Positions 43,034 through 51,615 of a stretch of 64,000 bases of DNA are shown one piece after another. Position 1 is the stretch's first letter, and every line of letters begins with the position of its first letter. The DNA comes from Pseudomonas sp. KU43P (GTDB lineage: Bacteria > Pseudomonadota > Gammaproteobacteria > Pseudomonadales > Pseudomonadaceae), in assembly GCF_033095865.1 (NCBI RefSeq), contig NZ_AP019365.1:3631501-3695500 (forward strand), given 5' to 3'. The notes below the pieces were generated by a model. That model was given only the letters and a program-made list of their open reading frames with translations. It ran no database searches and was not told the origin of the DNA. Both the position numbers and the translations under genes were made by a program.

Positions 43034-44022
43034 ATGCCCTACCCCATCGAACAGAAACTCGTCGTCGGCGTCGCCTCCAGCGCCCTGTTCGACCTGACCG
43101 ACTCTGACGCCATCTACCAGTCCGAAGGCGTCGACGCCTACCGCCTGCACCACGAAGAGCACCTCGACGTGCCCTTCCCCAAGGGCGTGGCCTTCCCCTT
43201 CATCCGCCGCTTCCTCAGCATCAACAAAGCCTTTCCCGAGCAATTGCCAGTGGAAGTGGTGTTGCTCTCGCGCAACTCCCCGGAAACCGGCCTGCGGGTG
43301 TTCCGCTCGATCGACCACTACGGCCTGGACATCACCCGCGCCGCCTTCATGTCGGGCCGCTCGCCTTACGAGTACATCCCCGCCTTCAACGCCTCGCTGT
43401 TCCTCAGCGCCCACGAAGGCGATGTGCAGCGCGCGATCGATGCCAACTACCCGGCAGGCCTGGTGCTGCCGACCCGCATCTACGACGACGAGATCGATAC
43501 CGAGCTGCGCGTCGCCTTCGACTTCGATGGCGTGATTGCCGATGACGAGGCCGAGAGCGTGTACAAGCAACGGCTGGACCTGACCGAGTTCCAGGCTCAC
43601 GAGCAAGCGCACAAGGCCATCCCCCACCAGCCGGGGCCGTTGGCCGACCTGTACCGCAAGCTCTCGCTGATCCGCCAACTCGAAGATCGCAAGCTGGTGC
43701 AGGATCCAGCGTACAAACGCATCCTGCGCATCGCCATCGTCACCGCGCGCAATGCGCCGTCCCATGAGCGGGTGGTGACGACGCTGAAGAACTGGGGCGT
43801 TTCGCCGGACGAATCGTTCTTTCTGGGGGGATGGAGAAGGAACGGGTGCTGCGGATTCTCAAGCCGCACATGTTCTTTGATGACCAGCGCAGTCACTTGA
43901 AGTCGGCGGCGGGGGATTTGCCGATGGTGCATGTGCCGTTTGGGGTGGCGAATAGAGGCTCGGAGATGCAGATGAACGAACAGCCAGAAACACTTCAAAC
44001 CCCCAATCAAACCGTCGATTGA
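43034..44022 (+). pseudogene. 5'-nucleotidase (PF06189 type) broken by a frameshift
   Basis: The first 263 codons encode a cytosolic 5'-nucleotidase-like protein: VGVASSALFDLTDSDAIY, VVLLSRNSPETGLRVF, VAFDFDGVIADDEAE (the HAD-type acidic motif) and RIAIVTARNAP. After ESFFLGG the frame is lost at six G residues (43825-43830). One base over, the protein continues MEKERVLRILKPHMFFDDQR and GDLPMVHVPFGVANR and stops at 44022. A seventh G would restore about 330 residues. Either the gene is inactivated or the base count is wrong. The family hydrolyses nucleoside monophosphates. Confidence 0.85.
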
Positions 44023-44168
44023 GTCGATAGCTACAGCTCACGCACCGCATGGATGGCTATGTGCCATAATCCCTGAGCTCAGGCCTGTCCGGCCAGAAAG
44101 ACTGAATGCAGCCTTCAAGCAAACCAGAACAATTTGCATCGCTCATCTCACCCAAGGAAAGAGAAGTA

Positions 44169-44636
44169 ATGGATAGCGTCGAGATCAACCGCATCAGGAA
44201 CGAAGCAACTAAGCAGGTGAGAGCAATTCTCGATCAGCTTGAGAATGACTACCCGGGCGTTACTGAAGGGTTAGCAGCAGCGCTGGGCTCGACTGCCGGT
44301 GCTGCGGGCTCGTTTGGGGCACTCTATATGCTTGGCGTGACGGGGCTTTCCGCACCAGGCATCACCTCTGGTTTGGCGACAGCTGGCGCGTTGGTCGGCG
44401 GCGGTATGGTTGCAGGCATTGGAGTATTGGCTGCGCCAATCGCAATACTTGGCGTAGGCGGCTATGCATTGATGAAAAGCCGCAAGAATGCAAAGTTGGC
44501 CGCTGCACTGGGCGAGGCCATCAGTAAGCTTTACAACATTCAAGAACGGCTGATGAAAAATGCCGAGACCTTCAAAGCTGAAATTGCAGCCATCAAACAG
44601 ACCATCGACATGCTCACGAGGAAAAAGCCATCGTGA
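44169..44636 (+). CDS. Glycine-zipper membrane protein with coiled coil, unknown
   Basis: The 155-residue protein has an N-terminal amphipathic helix (EATKQVRAILDQLENDYP). Then comes a long Gly/Ala-rich hydrophobic part (about residues 36-103, with AALGSTAGAAGSFGALYMLG and GALVGGGMVAGIGVLAAP), then a C-terminal coiled coil (LYNIQERLMKNAETFKAEIA). Two glycine-zipper hairpins in the membrane are likely. AAGGAAAGAG precedes the ATG at 44169; an ATG at 44106 is possible and would add 21 residues. It overlaps the next gene by four bases. No family name is known to me. Base composition is less GC-rich than its surroundings. Confidence 0.8.
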   Translation: MDSVEINRIRNEATKQVRAILDQLENDYPGVTEGLAAALGSTAGAAGSFGALYMLGVTGLSAPGITSGLATAGALVGGGMVAGIGVLAAPIAILGVGGYALMKSRKNAKLAAALGEAISKLYNIQERLMKNAETFKAEIAAIKQTIDMLTRKKPS

Positions 44637-45991
44637 GCCACGGTCCCTACAAGGATGAAGTCAGCGCCCTGGGGCTGCTGAATGATCGATCACAAGCCAT
44701 CAGCGCCTCGCATGATCAAATTGCCTCGGACATTCAACTTATCCGGGAACAGTTGTTAACCCTTGCGGGCGGGCTGGATATGCCCGCTGAAGAAATAACT
44801 CCCGGCGCCGCTGCTGAGGTTGGCGAGCAGCAGAGCATCGATGTTCCTATCGCAGACATTTATGCTCAAGCGCGAATGAGACATCCCGATGCCCGCCTCA
44901 GTGATGTGCTGAATGACGACGATTACAGCACAATCGATCAACGACTGAACGCTCAATTGCAGGCATTTAATGCTCGCTACAACCTGGACGGATGGGACTA
45001 TGCGATCGCTGGCTGCAGCGGTTTGTTTTCCGGTGTGCTCGATCTTCTCTTCGTTCGAGGGCCCGCCAAACCAGGCACAAAATGGAACACTCCCGTAGAC
45101 GGGACTTTCAACAGCTGGGTTCAACAGCTACTGAACACGTGGCTCCCTCCGGAACTTTCCAAAAAGTTGGGAGATGCCTGCAAGATCGGCGCACCGGACA
45201 GTTCGGTATGGACTGACCTTATCGGGGCCCCCGATAAGGTCTTGAACCCTATCAATCATCGGCTTCGTTCCTTGGCGCATGACCCGATCCTGGGCTTCTT
45301 CTATGGCGTCTATGACATGATCCACGGCACATGCACAGTGGTGGTCAATGGGCAAGTCATGCAGCTACCCAGCAAAAAAGGCCCAACAGAAGGAAACCTC
45401 TTCCAATTGCTCGGCAAAATGTTCGGTCACTTGCTGTCAGACCTGAATGCTCCGTCAGCGAAAGGTAACAGAGGCATGGGGTTACCTGCGCCGTTCATGG
45501 GACTGCTGCGCATGTTTGAAAACCTTGAAATCGACGGCGTTTCATTCGGTAAGCAAATCGAATGGATGTATACCCAGGGCTACGATTTCAGGCAGTTTCT
45601 GGTGACGAGCGTGCCCGCCGTCATCATGGAAGTCATCATGCGGGTGTTCTATGTGGTGAAACAGGTCGCGATCAACGGCGCGACATTCTCCCAAGCCTTC
45701 ATAGAGACTCTGCCGGGTCAAATGAGCCCCCGCTTCAGAATCATGCTCGCCATAGCCTATGGCGCGAGCAGTGCAGTCAATGCGGGGAAAATGTATGTGA
45801 GCCGAAACCTGCTGGACCTGAACTACGCAGCCTGGATGGGCCTTGTGTGGAACGGCAGCTTTGCGTTGAAGTGGTCACTCTACGATCGTCATGTGCAGTT
45901 TTGGGAAGAAGTGGAACTCTACGAACTGAAACACATAGGGCAACACATAGAGAAGCTCGACGATTTATTGGAGCGCTCCCGGATGCTATGA
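44633..45991 (+). CDS. Large uncharacterised membrane-associated protein, coupled to the glycine-zipper gene
   Basis: The 452-residue protein starts with GTG overlapping the previous stop. Residues about 20-45 form a coiled coil. A conserved-looking core follows: YNLDGWDYAIAGCSGLFSGV, DLLFVRGP, a block HRLRSLAHDPILGFFYGVYD, KMFGHLLSDLNAPS, GMGLPAPFMGLLRMF and VIMEVIMRVFYVVKQV. Several segments are hydrophobic enough to enter the membrane. From memory the order resembles uncharacterised proteins seen in gut Firmicutes mobile regions (DYAIA... then HDP...), but I cannot name a family. The pair with 44169 looks like one functional unit. Confidence 0.75.
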   Translation: MSHGPYKDEVSALGLLNDRSQAISASHDQIASDIQLIREQLLTLAGGLDMPAEEITPGAAAEVGEQQSIDVPIADIYAQARMRHPDARLSDVLNDDDYSTIDQRLNAQLQAFNARYNLDGWDYAIAGCSGLFSGVLDLLFVRGPAKPGTKWNTPVDGTFNSWVQQLLNTWLPPELSKKLGDACKIGAPDSSVWTDLIGAPDKVLNPINHRLRSLAHDPILGFFYGVYDMIHGTCTVVVNGQVMQLPSKKGPTEGNLFQLLGKMFGHLLSDLNAPSAKGNRGMGLPAPFMGLLRMFENLEIDGVSFGKQIEWMYTQGYDFRQFLVTSVPAVIMEVIMRVFYVVKQVAINGATFSQAFIETLPGQMSPRFRIMLAIAYGASSAVNAGKMYVSRNLLDLNYAAWMGLVWNGSFALKWSLYDRHVQFWEEVELYELKHIGQHIEKLDDLLERSRML

Positions 45992-46019
45992 CGGGTAGCA
46001 CCCCATTAGCCTCGCTATG

Positions 46020-46057
46020 CGTGCTGGCCAGCCATCAGCTGACCAGCACGTTCATTT
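46020..46057. terminator. Terminator between convergent island genes
   Basis: CGTGCTGGCCAG and CTGACCAGCACG pair almost fully around a short loop, followed by TTCATTT on the plus strand. It lies between the stops of the convergent genes ending at 45991 and 46056. Confidence 0.7.
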
Positions 46058-46811
46058 AACTGAAACTGATCTCAGCGGCCTGCTTGGCGTAGAGATGCTT
46101 TTGGCGCAGTGCAGCAACCTGAATTACAGCAGGGATAGTTACGCGGTATGCACTGCCTGCGATATCCACAGCCGTCCACAGCCCCGTGATTGCCCAGCCA
46201 ATAGGCCCAGTCAGCACAGCCATGGTTCTGGCTAATGCAGCATTCGCTGCCAACGAAAGACCACGGCCGATAAGCTGTTTGAGCACAGCGTTAACGATGA
46301 TCAAGGTCAACTTGTAGGAACTGAACCCGCCTGCACGGAAAACAGCCTGGAAGATACCCGTCATCGCTTCGGCCGTAAGGCCACTGGTATTTTTCATACC
46401 TGTTGCCGTTGCAAGTTCGCGCAACTCCTCGGGGGTCATTTTTTCCAGCGCATCGGAAAGAATTTTCATCAGAAGGCAAGACTCAATTTTCTCAACGCTG
46501 GCGTCTTTGTTGTAGTTGACCTTCAGCTTGTCACACACATCCGTCAACACCTCCTTGTACTCCACGCCTTTACCGCCACGGAAAATCGTGGCGAAGGTGT
46601 TGGCCCCGAAGCATTGGATTTCGGCAGCGATGAGATCCCAGTATTCATGGTGGTCGGGATGATGAGCCTTGTAGCGGTCATTGACTGTCAGCTCTTCCGT
46701 AAAGCGAACGCTACCGTCTTTATCGTGCGTGAGGCAGTACACTAGATCATTCAGGTCGGACGATTCCATGCGACCCAAGAATGCCAAATCACTGTCTTCC
46801 CGATATGCCAT
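46056..46811 (-). CDS. YaaW/UPF0174-family protein (DUF3944 N-terminus)
   Basis: The 251-residue protein matches E. coli YaaW in layout: SDLAFLGRMESSDLNDLVYC, LTHDKDG, YWDLIAAEIQCFGANTFATI, FRGGKGVEYKEVLTDVCDKL, and the C-terminal GSAYRVTIPAVIQVAALR. The function of the family is unknown; a Gly/Ala-rich hydrophobic part (residues about 195-230) suggests membrane contact. AAGGA lies eight bases before the ATG at 46811; an ATG six codons upstream is less likely. It is convergent with the two-gene unit at 44169-45991, and its hydrophobic Gly-rich segment resembles theirs in character. Confidence 0.82.
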   Translation of the reverse strand: MAYREDSDLAFLGRMESSDLNDLVYCLTHDKDGSVRFTEELTVNDRYKAHHPDHHEYWDLIAAEIQCFGANTFATIFRGGKGVEYKEVLTDVCDKLKVNYNKDASVEKIESCLLMKILSDALEKMTPEELRELATATGMKNTSGLTAEAMTGIFQAVFRAGGFSSYKLTLIIVNAVLKQLIGRGLSLAANAALARTMAVLTGPIGWAITGLWTAVDIAGSAYRVTIPAVIQVAALRQKHLYAKQAAEISFS

Positions 46812-46926
46812 TTGAAACGTCCTTTTCATCCAGTCTGCTTAGGTCAAGGCGGCAGCACGCCGCCATAAATCACGATTGCTCACAGGTGTGCGGCACACGA
46901 CCACTGCAAGCATGATGGCGTGCACG

Positions 46927-47643
46927 CTACGCCGCACTGCGTCTCGTCGCCCGCAACCGCTGCTCAAGGAGCAGGACCACACCCGGGTAATGTCTACCCT
47001 TGTTGCAGTAGTCTGCATTTCCGATACGCGGAAAAATAAAGGCAAAGTCACGATCGGCGCTGCCATCGCCGATACAGCCGATAGATTCAAGCCAGGGCTC
47101 AAGGTAAGACTTCACCTTCGCTTCGCACACATCCCCTAACTTGCCACCCTCCGGGCAAACTTCTTTGAGGGGTATGGTCGGCACGACAAAGGTCGCTGCG
47201 AACCTGCAATTTGCTTCATGGGCTTGGAGATCACCGGCATCATGCCAGGCGGCCTGCTTTGCCAGAGCGATATAGGAGTAGCCATCGGCACGTGCCCCTA
47301 TTGGCTGGTTGGCCTGCTTTGCCTCAAAAGCGAAACTGATTTCGGGGGACCTTACATACAGATCGCAGCGACCATTGCGCAACTTGTCACCATGGTCTAC
47401 GCCCGGTGACAACGTTCTCATTCGTTTCGATGTTGTGAACTCTTCTAGTGCAACCCATCCATCAAGTGTCCATGCCGCGCCAGCCAACGTACTGAGAATG
47501 GCCCGCTCGTTATACCACCATGGATTGTCTTGAAAGCTGGTCGTATAACGCTCAATGGTGGCTAGCCAAGCGGTCAGCAATTTATGCAATTCAGCATTCG
47601 GCTCTTGGGTAGACACCGACGTCCATGTACTTTCTGCTACCAC
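46927..47643 (-). CDS. PD-(D/E)XK nuclease-like protein, unknown
   Basis: The 238-residue protein has the spacing of a PD-(D/E)XK core: a Glu in WWYNERAILSTLAGAAW, then GRCDLYVRSPEISFAFEAKQ, giving D-x(13)-E-x-K. After that come mostly helical and beta segments with a C-terminal FPRIGNADY. Such cores occur in restriction, repair and toxin nucleases. No specificity domain is seen. It starts with GTG, with AAGAGA upstream, and the AT-rich sequence before it (47644-47700) looks like a promoter. It follows the same strand as the YaaW-like gene 115 bp downstream. Confidence 0.6.
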   Translation of the reverse strand: MVAESTWTSVSTQEPNAELHKLLTAWLATIERYTTSFQDNPWWYNERAILSTLAGAAWTLDGWVALEEFTTSKRMRTLSPGVDHGDKLRNGRCDLYVRSPEISFAFEAKQANQPIGARADGYSYIALAKQAAWHDAGDLQAHEANCRFAATFVVPTIPLKEVCPEGGKLGDVCEAKVKSYLEPWLESIGCIGDGSADRDFAFIFPRIGNADYCNKGRHYPGVVLLLEQRLRATRRSAA

Positions 47644-47725
47644 GATAGTCTCTTTAGTAACTTGAAAAAACGAATGATATCATGCAGCCACTATGCTGCA
47701 AGTACACCCACGACAGGAAGTCCCC

Positions 47726-48259
47726 ATGCAACGAATCGTCATCCTAGGCAACGGCGGCAGCGGCAAGTCCACCCTCGCCCGCGCACTGGGCGAGCGTCTG
47801 AACCTCTGCGTGGTGCACCTGGACAAACTCTTCTGGGAACCCAACTGGACCGAGCCCGACGCCGAACAGTTTCGTGACCGCGTGCGCGAGGCCGTTGCCG
47901 GTGATGCTTGGGTGTGCGAAGGCAACTACGCCCGCCGCACGTTCGACCTTCGCCTGCCAAAAGCGGATTTGATCATCTGGCTCGACACACCTCGGCTCAC
48001 CTGTTTCATGCGGGTACTGCTGCGCCTGCTTCGCAACCAACCACGCCCCGATCGTGCGGCAGGCTGTGAGGAAAGGTTCGAGCTGGCATTTCTCAAGTTC
48101 GTATGGACATTCGACCAGAGTTACCGACAAGGCATCGAAGCCGTTCGCGAGAAAGTCGGGCCGCAGGTGCCTACGCTTCACTTGCGTGGCAAGCGCGAAG
48201 TCAGGGCGTTTCTCGAAGGGCTACCAGCAAACCCTGCGGCGATGATCAACGGAGTTTAA
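47726..48259 (+). CDS. P-loop kinase / topology-modulation protein (FlaR-like)
   Basis: The 177-residue protein begins with RIVILGNGGSGKST (Walker A at residues 8-16). It has VVHLDKLFWEPNWTE, WVCEGNYARRTFDLRL, ADLIIWLDTPRL and an Arg-rich lid (RLLRNQPRPDR). This is the adenylate-kinase-like group often called DNA topology modulation or FlaR proteins. The phosphate acceptor is unknown. The ATG at 47726 was chosen for its position at the first strand. It borders the right edge of the accessory island. Confidence 0.88.
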   Translation: MQRIVILGNGGSGKSTLARALGERLNLCVVHLDKLFWEPNWTEPDAEQFRDRVREAVAGDAWVCEGNYARRTFDLRLPKADLIIWLDTPRLTCFMRVLLRLLRNQPRPDRAAGCEERFELAFLKFVWTFDQSYRQGIEAVREKVGPQVPTLHLRGKREVRAFLEGLPANPAAMINGV

Positions 48260-48318
48260 GCCGCGAGAAAGGGTCTACCCGTTGAGGTGAGTGATCCACC
48301 GCTGCCCGAGGTGCTGAG

Positions 48319-49089
48319 ATGCCCCTGATTCCCGAACTGAATGGCAAGGCCAATGTGCTGGTGTGCGGTGCAAGCCGGGGTATTGGGTTGGCTTTGTGCA
48401 CGGCGTTGTCGAGCCGCGATGATGTCGCCCAGGTGTGGGCAGTCTCACGTAACGCCAGCCACGATGACGGGCTCGTGGCACTCGCCAAGCAACAAGGTGA
48501 GCGCATTGCGCTGATGGATTGCGATGCTTGTGACGAGTATGCACTCGCAGCGCTTGCGAGCGAGGTCGGCTGTTCCTGCCATCATCTTCACTTGGTCATC
48601 AGTACCTTGGGCATTCTTCATCAGGAAGGTGCCAGGGCGGAGAAGTCGTTAGCGCAACTCGACTTGGCCAGCCTGCAGGCGAGCTTCGCGACCAACGCAT
48701 TCGCGCCGATACTGCTGCTCAAGCATCTGCTGCCGCTTTTGCGCAAAGGGCCCGCGACTTTTGCAGCGTTGTCGGCCAGGGTTGGCTCGATCAGCGACAA
48801 TCGATCAGGCGGGTGGTACAGCTACCGGGCGAGCAAGGCGGCGCTGAATCAGTTGCTGCATACAGCGAGCATCGAACTGCGGCGACTGAACCCAGCGGCA
48901 ACGGTGTTGGCGCTGCACCCTGGCACGACCGACACAGTGTTGTCGCGTCCGTTTCAAGCCAATGTTCCAGCAGGAAAGCTGTTCGAGCCCGCGTTTGCAG
49001 CCCAATGCATGCTCGAACAGATAGAACGGCTAGGCCCATCCGACAGCGGTGGCTTCTGGGCCTGGGACGGTCGCCCCATACAATGGTGA
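48319..49089 (+). CDS. Short-chain dehydrogenase/reductase (CsgA-like)
   Basis: The 256-residue enzyme has the NAD(P) motif CGASRGIG (residues about 17-24), an NAG-like segment replaced by STLGIL, the catalytic Ser in ALSARVGSI, and Tyr/Lys in YSYRASKAALNQ. ALHPGTTDTVLSRPFQ is typical of the CsgA/YbbO-like branch. Substrate unknown. It lies 59 bp after the kinase gene and may be cotranscribed. Confidence 0.88.
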   Translation: MPLIPELNGKANVLVCGASRGIGLALCTALSSRDDVAQVWAVSRNASHDDGLVALAKQQGERIALMDCDACDEYALAALASEVGCSCHHLHLVISTLGILHQEGARAEKSLAQLDLASLQASFATNAFAPILLLKHLLPLLRKGPATFAALSARVGSISDNRSGGWYSYRASKAALNQLLHTASIELRRLNPAATVLALHPGTTDTVLSRPFQANVPAGKLFEPAFAAQCMLEQIERLGPSDSGGFWAWDGRPIQW

Positions 49090-49140
49090 TGCAGGAGCGG
49101 CCTGTGTCGCGATGGACCGCAAAGCGGCCCCCGCTGCCTG

Positions 49141-49257
49141 TCAGGCCCGCATGCACTTCGCTGCGCCAATGACCATGAAGGCCGCACCCGGTATCCAGAT
49201 TCCTGGGTTCGAAGTGCCCAAACCCACCGCAAGCAAACCAATACCTACAGCCAACAT
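49141..49257 (-). CDS. Very small membrane protein (38 aa)
   Basis: A 39-codon frame on the minus strand encodes LAVGIGLLAVGLGTSNPGIW then IPGAAFMVIGAAKCMRA. Two short hydrophobic helices are separated by a Gly-Pro turn, with a basic end. GGGAGA lies six bases before the ATG, which supports translation. I recall similar tiny proteins annotated in Pseudomonas without a function. It fills the otherwise empty 380-bp gap before the sulfite dehydrogenase-like gene; the rest of that gap (49258-49467) shows nothing else. Confidence 0.55.
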   Translation of the reverse strand: MLAVGIGLLAVGLGTSNPGIWIPGAAFMVIGAAKCMRA

Positions 49258-49467
49258 CAGCGTTCTCCCTTCCTGGAAATATCCCTTTCACAAGCCGCTC
49301 ATTTAAGCATAACGACTGCCATTGTCATCGATTGCCAAGTCAATGACGTCGAATGTAAAGCACCCTGGCGGCACATCTGGATACTGACGCCTTCAAGCCG
49401 GATGCGCGCCCCTGATCCCTGGCCGGAGGCAATCAAGCGCAGCCCAAGCAATCAAAGGGAATTCAGG

Positions 49468-50709
49468 ATGAAACTCAGCTTTATCGATAGCGCTCACCTC
49501 AGCCGCCGGCGTGTGCTGCGCGATGGCTTCGCCCTCGCCGTGGCGACCAGCCCATTGATCAGCCTGGCCAAGGCCGCCGAGGAACCCACCGAGGACGTCA
49601 GTGTTGCCGCCGGCCCGCGGCCCTTGGTGCAATACCCGCAGAAGCGACCGCTGACGTTGGTAACCACTCGCCCTCCCCATCTCGAAACGCCGTTCCGAGT
49701 CTTCAACGAGGGCGCCATTACCCCGAATGACGCGTTCTTTGTCCGCTACCACCTGGCCAACTTTCCCACCAGCATTGACCCGGATACCTACCGCCTGACG
49801 ATCAAAGGCGCGGTCGATACCCCCTTGTCACTCTCCCTCGCCGAACTCAAGGCACTTGGTGAGACGATAGAGGTAGTGGCCGTGAACCAATGCTCGGGCA
49901 ACAGCCGAGCGTTCTCGATGCCACGCGTGTTCGGGGCCCAACTGGGCAATGGTTCCATGGGCAACGCCCGCTGGCTGGGCGTTCCGCTCAAGACGGTGCT
50001 GGCAAAGGCAGGCGTGAAAGCCGGCGCGAAACAGGTGACGTTCGACGGCCTCGACAAGCCGGTGCTTGCGAGCACGCCAGACTTCATCAAGGCCTTGGAC
50101 ATCGACCACGCCATGAACGGCGAGCCCTTGATTGCCTGGTCCATGAACGGCGAGGCATTGCCCTTCCTCAACGGCTACCCCATTCGCCTCGTGGTACCTG
50201 GCTATTTCGGCACCTATTGGGTCAAGCACCTGAGTGAGATCGAAGTGCTCGACCACACTTACGAAGGGTTCTTCATGGCGAAGGGCTACCGTCTACCCGA
50301 CAACGACTGCCTGTGCGTCGCGCCCGGTACCACACCGGCGAAGACGCGACCGATCGCCAAGTTGCCTGTGCGCAGCTTCATCACCAGCGTCAGCCACAAC
50401 GATGTGTTGCCGCTGAAGCACTCCGTTGTGCTCAAGGGCATCGCCTTTGATGGCGGCGCAGGGATCAGCAAAGTGGAAGTGTCGATCGACGGTGGCAAGC
50501 AGTGGCGCGAAGCCGCACTTGGGCAGGACCTCGGCCGCTTTTCCTTCCGTGAATGGACACTGCTGATCAACTTCGCCCACCGAGGCGCGACGCAACTGCT
50601 GGTGCGAGCTTCCAATAACGCAGGGGAAACCCAGCCACTTCGCGCCGACTGGAATCCCGGCGGCTACCGTCGCAACGTCGTGGAATGCACCCACGTCACC
50701 ATTGCCTGA
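49468..50709 (+). CDS. Molybdopterin oxidoreductase, sulfite dehydrogenase-like (SorA/YedY fold)
   Basis: The 413-residue periplasmic enzyme has a Tat signal (SRRRVLRDGFALAVA). The Moco-binding Cys is in VAVNQCSGNSRAF, with GARWLGVPLK-like (GNARWLGVPLKTVL) and GYPIRLVVPGYFGTYWVKHL for the oxidase fold, then a C-terminal dimerisation domain (about residues 300-413, ISKVEVSIDGGKQWREA). It probably oxidises sulfite and passes electrons to the cytochrome encoded 10 bp downstream. The ATG at 49468 has AGGGAATTCAGG upstream. Confidence 0.9.
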   Translation: MKLSFIDSAHLSRRRVLRDGFALAVATSPLISLAKAAEEPTEDVSVAAGPRPLVQYPQKRPLTLVTTRPPHLETPFRVFNEGAITPNDAFFVRYHLANFPTSIDPDTYRLTIKGAVDTPLSLSLAELKALGETIEVVAVNQCSGNSRAFSMPRVFGAQLGNGSMGNARWLGVPLKTVLAKAGVKAGAKQVTFDGLDKPVLASTPDFIKALDIDHAMNGEPLIAWSMNGEALPFLNGYPIRLVVPGYFGTYWVKHLSEIEVLDHTYEGFFMAKGYRLPDNDCLCVAPGTTPAKTRPIAKLPVRSFITSVSHNDVLPLKHSVVLKGIAFDGGAGISKVEVSIDGGKQWREAALGQDLGRFSFREWTLLINFAHRGATQLLVRASNNAGETQPLRADWNPGGYRRNVVECTHVTIA

Positions 50710-50719
50710 GGGAGGCAGC

Positions 50720-51361
50720 ATGAATCGCATGAAGTTCGTGGCCGCCCTGCTCTTTGCAACGCCGGCTTGCTGGATTGCCATGGCGCAGGCAGCGCCCATG
50801 TCGATCACATTGCCGCCGGAAACGGCTGCACTCAAACCCAGTACACTGCCGGGTTATGCCTTGGCGCAACAGAAATGCTCGACCTGCCATTCTGCCGATT
50901 ACATCAACTTCCAACCGCCAGGCATGAGCCTGGAACAGTGGACGGCAGAAGCGAGCAAGATGAAAAACACGTACGGCGCGCCGATCAGTGATGAAGATGT
51001 GAGCATCATCGGCGCCTACCTGGCGACCACCTACGGCACTGCCCAGGCAAGTGACGCTGCGGTGCAAACGGCCTCTCATCCAGCGAAGGCTGAGGCAGTG
51101 CCTGCTGCAAAAAGCGATGCCATGGCGTTGCTACAGAACAATGCCTGCCTGTCGTGCCACGCCCTTGATCACAAGGTGGTCGGCCCGTCTTATCACGAGG
51201 TGGCCGCCAAATATGCCGGCGATGCGCAGGCACTGGAGAAAGTGACGGCCAGTATTCAGCAAGGCGGCGCTGGCAAGTGGGGCAATGTGCCCATGCCGGC
51301 GTTTGCGCAGTTGAAAGCGGATGATCTGAAAGCGCTGGCGACGTTCATTCTTCAGCAATAA
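50720..51361 (+). CDS. Diheme c-type cytochrome, electron acceptor of the sulfite dehydrogenase-like enzyme
   Basis: The 213-residue protein has a signal peptide and two heme c sites, CSTCH (residues about 53-57) and CLSCH (about 145-149), each in a small cytochrome c domain. They are joined by an Ala-rich linker (QASDAAVQTASHPAKAEAVP). It is the SorB-like partner of the upstream enzyme, with GGGAGG before the ATG and only 10 bp between genes. A terminator follows at once. Confidence 0.9.
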   Translation: MNRMKFVAALLFATPACWIAMAQAAPMSITLPPETAALKPSTLPGYALAQQKCSTCHSADYINFQPPGMSLEQWTAEASKMKNTYGAPISDEDVSIIGAYLATTYGTAQASDAAVQTASHPAKAEAVPAAKSDAMALLQNNACLSCHALDHKVVGPSYHEVAAKYAGDAQALEKVTASIQQGGAGKWGNVPMPAFAQLKADDLKALATFILQQ

Positions 51362-51380
51362 CTAACCCGTCACACAAGCG

Positions 51381-51410
51381 TGCGGCCCATCAAGGCCGCA
51401 CTTTGATTTT
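51381..51410 (+). terminator. Terminator after cytochrome gene
   Basis: The stem TGCGGCC / GGCCGCA with a six-base loop is followed by CTTTGATTTT, 20 bp after the stop. Confidence 0.8.
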
Positions 51411-51413
51411 GCA

Positions 51414-51545
51414 TTGCTTACCCGCAACACGCAGAAAGTGCGACAGTTTCTGGTGAGTGAGTGCGGGGATGCTTTCAAGTTTGATCGCGCCTTCATGGCC
51501 TGGCTCAAGAGCGGGGCACTGGATAATACGTCGAGTGCTTCATGA
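51414..51545 (+). pseudogene. Remnant of a DUF6434-like protein (3' end only)
   Basis: A 43-codon frame reads LLTRNTQKVRQFLVSECGDA then FKFDRAFMAWLKSGALDN and stops at 51545. The pattern (a VRxF helix followed by F-x-FMAWLK-x) recalls the C-terminus of DUF6434-type small proteins as I remember them. There is no start codon context or upstream part, and the cytochrome terminator abuts its 5' end. I take it as a gene fragment left by a deletion. The rest of the gap to 51616 shows nothing. Confidence 0.4.
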
Positions 51546-51615
51546 TTCAGGCAGTACTTGCAAACTCAGCCCTCACAAAGACACTGGGGGCCTCAGTGGG
51601 AACCGACTGGTTGGC

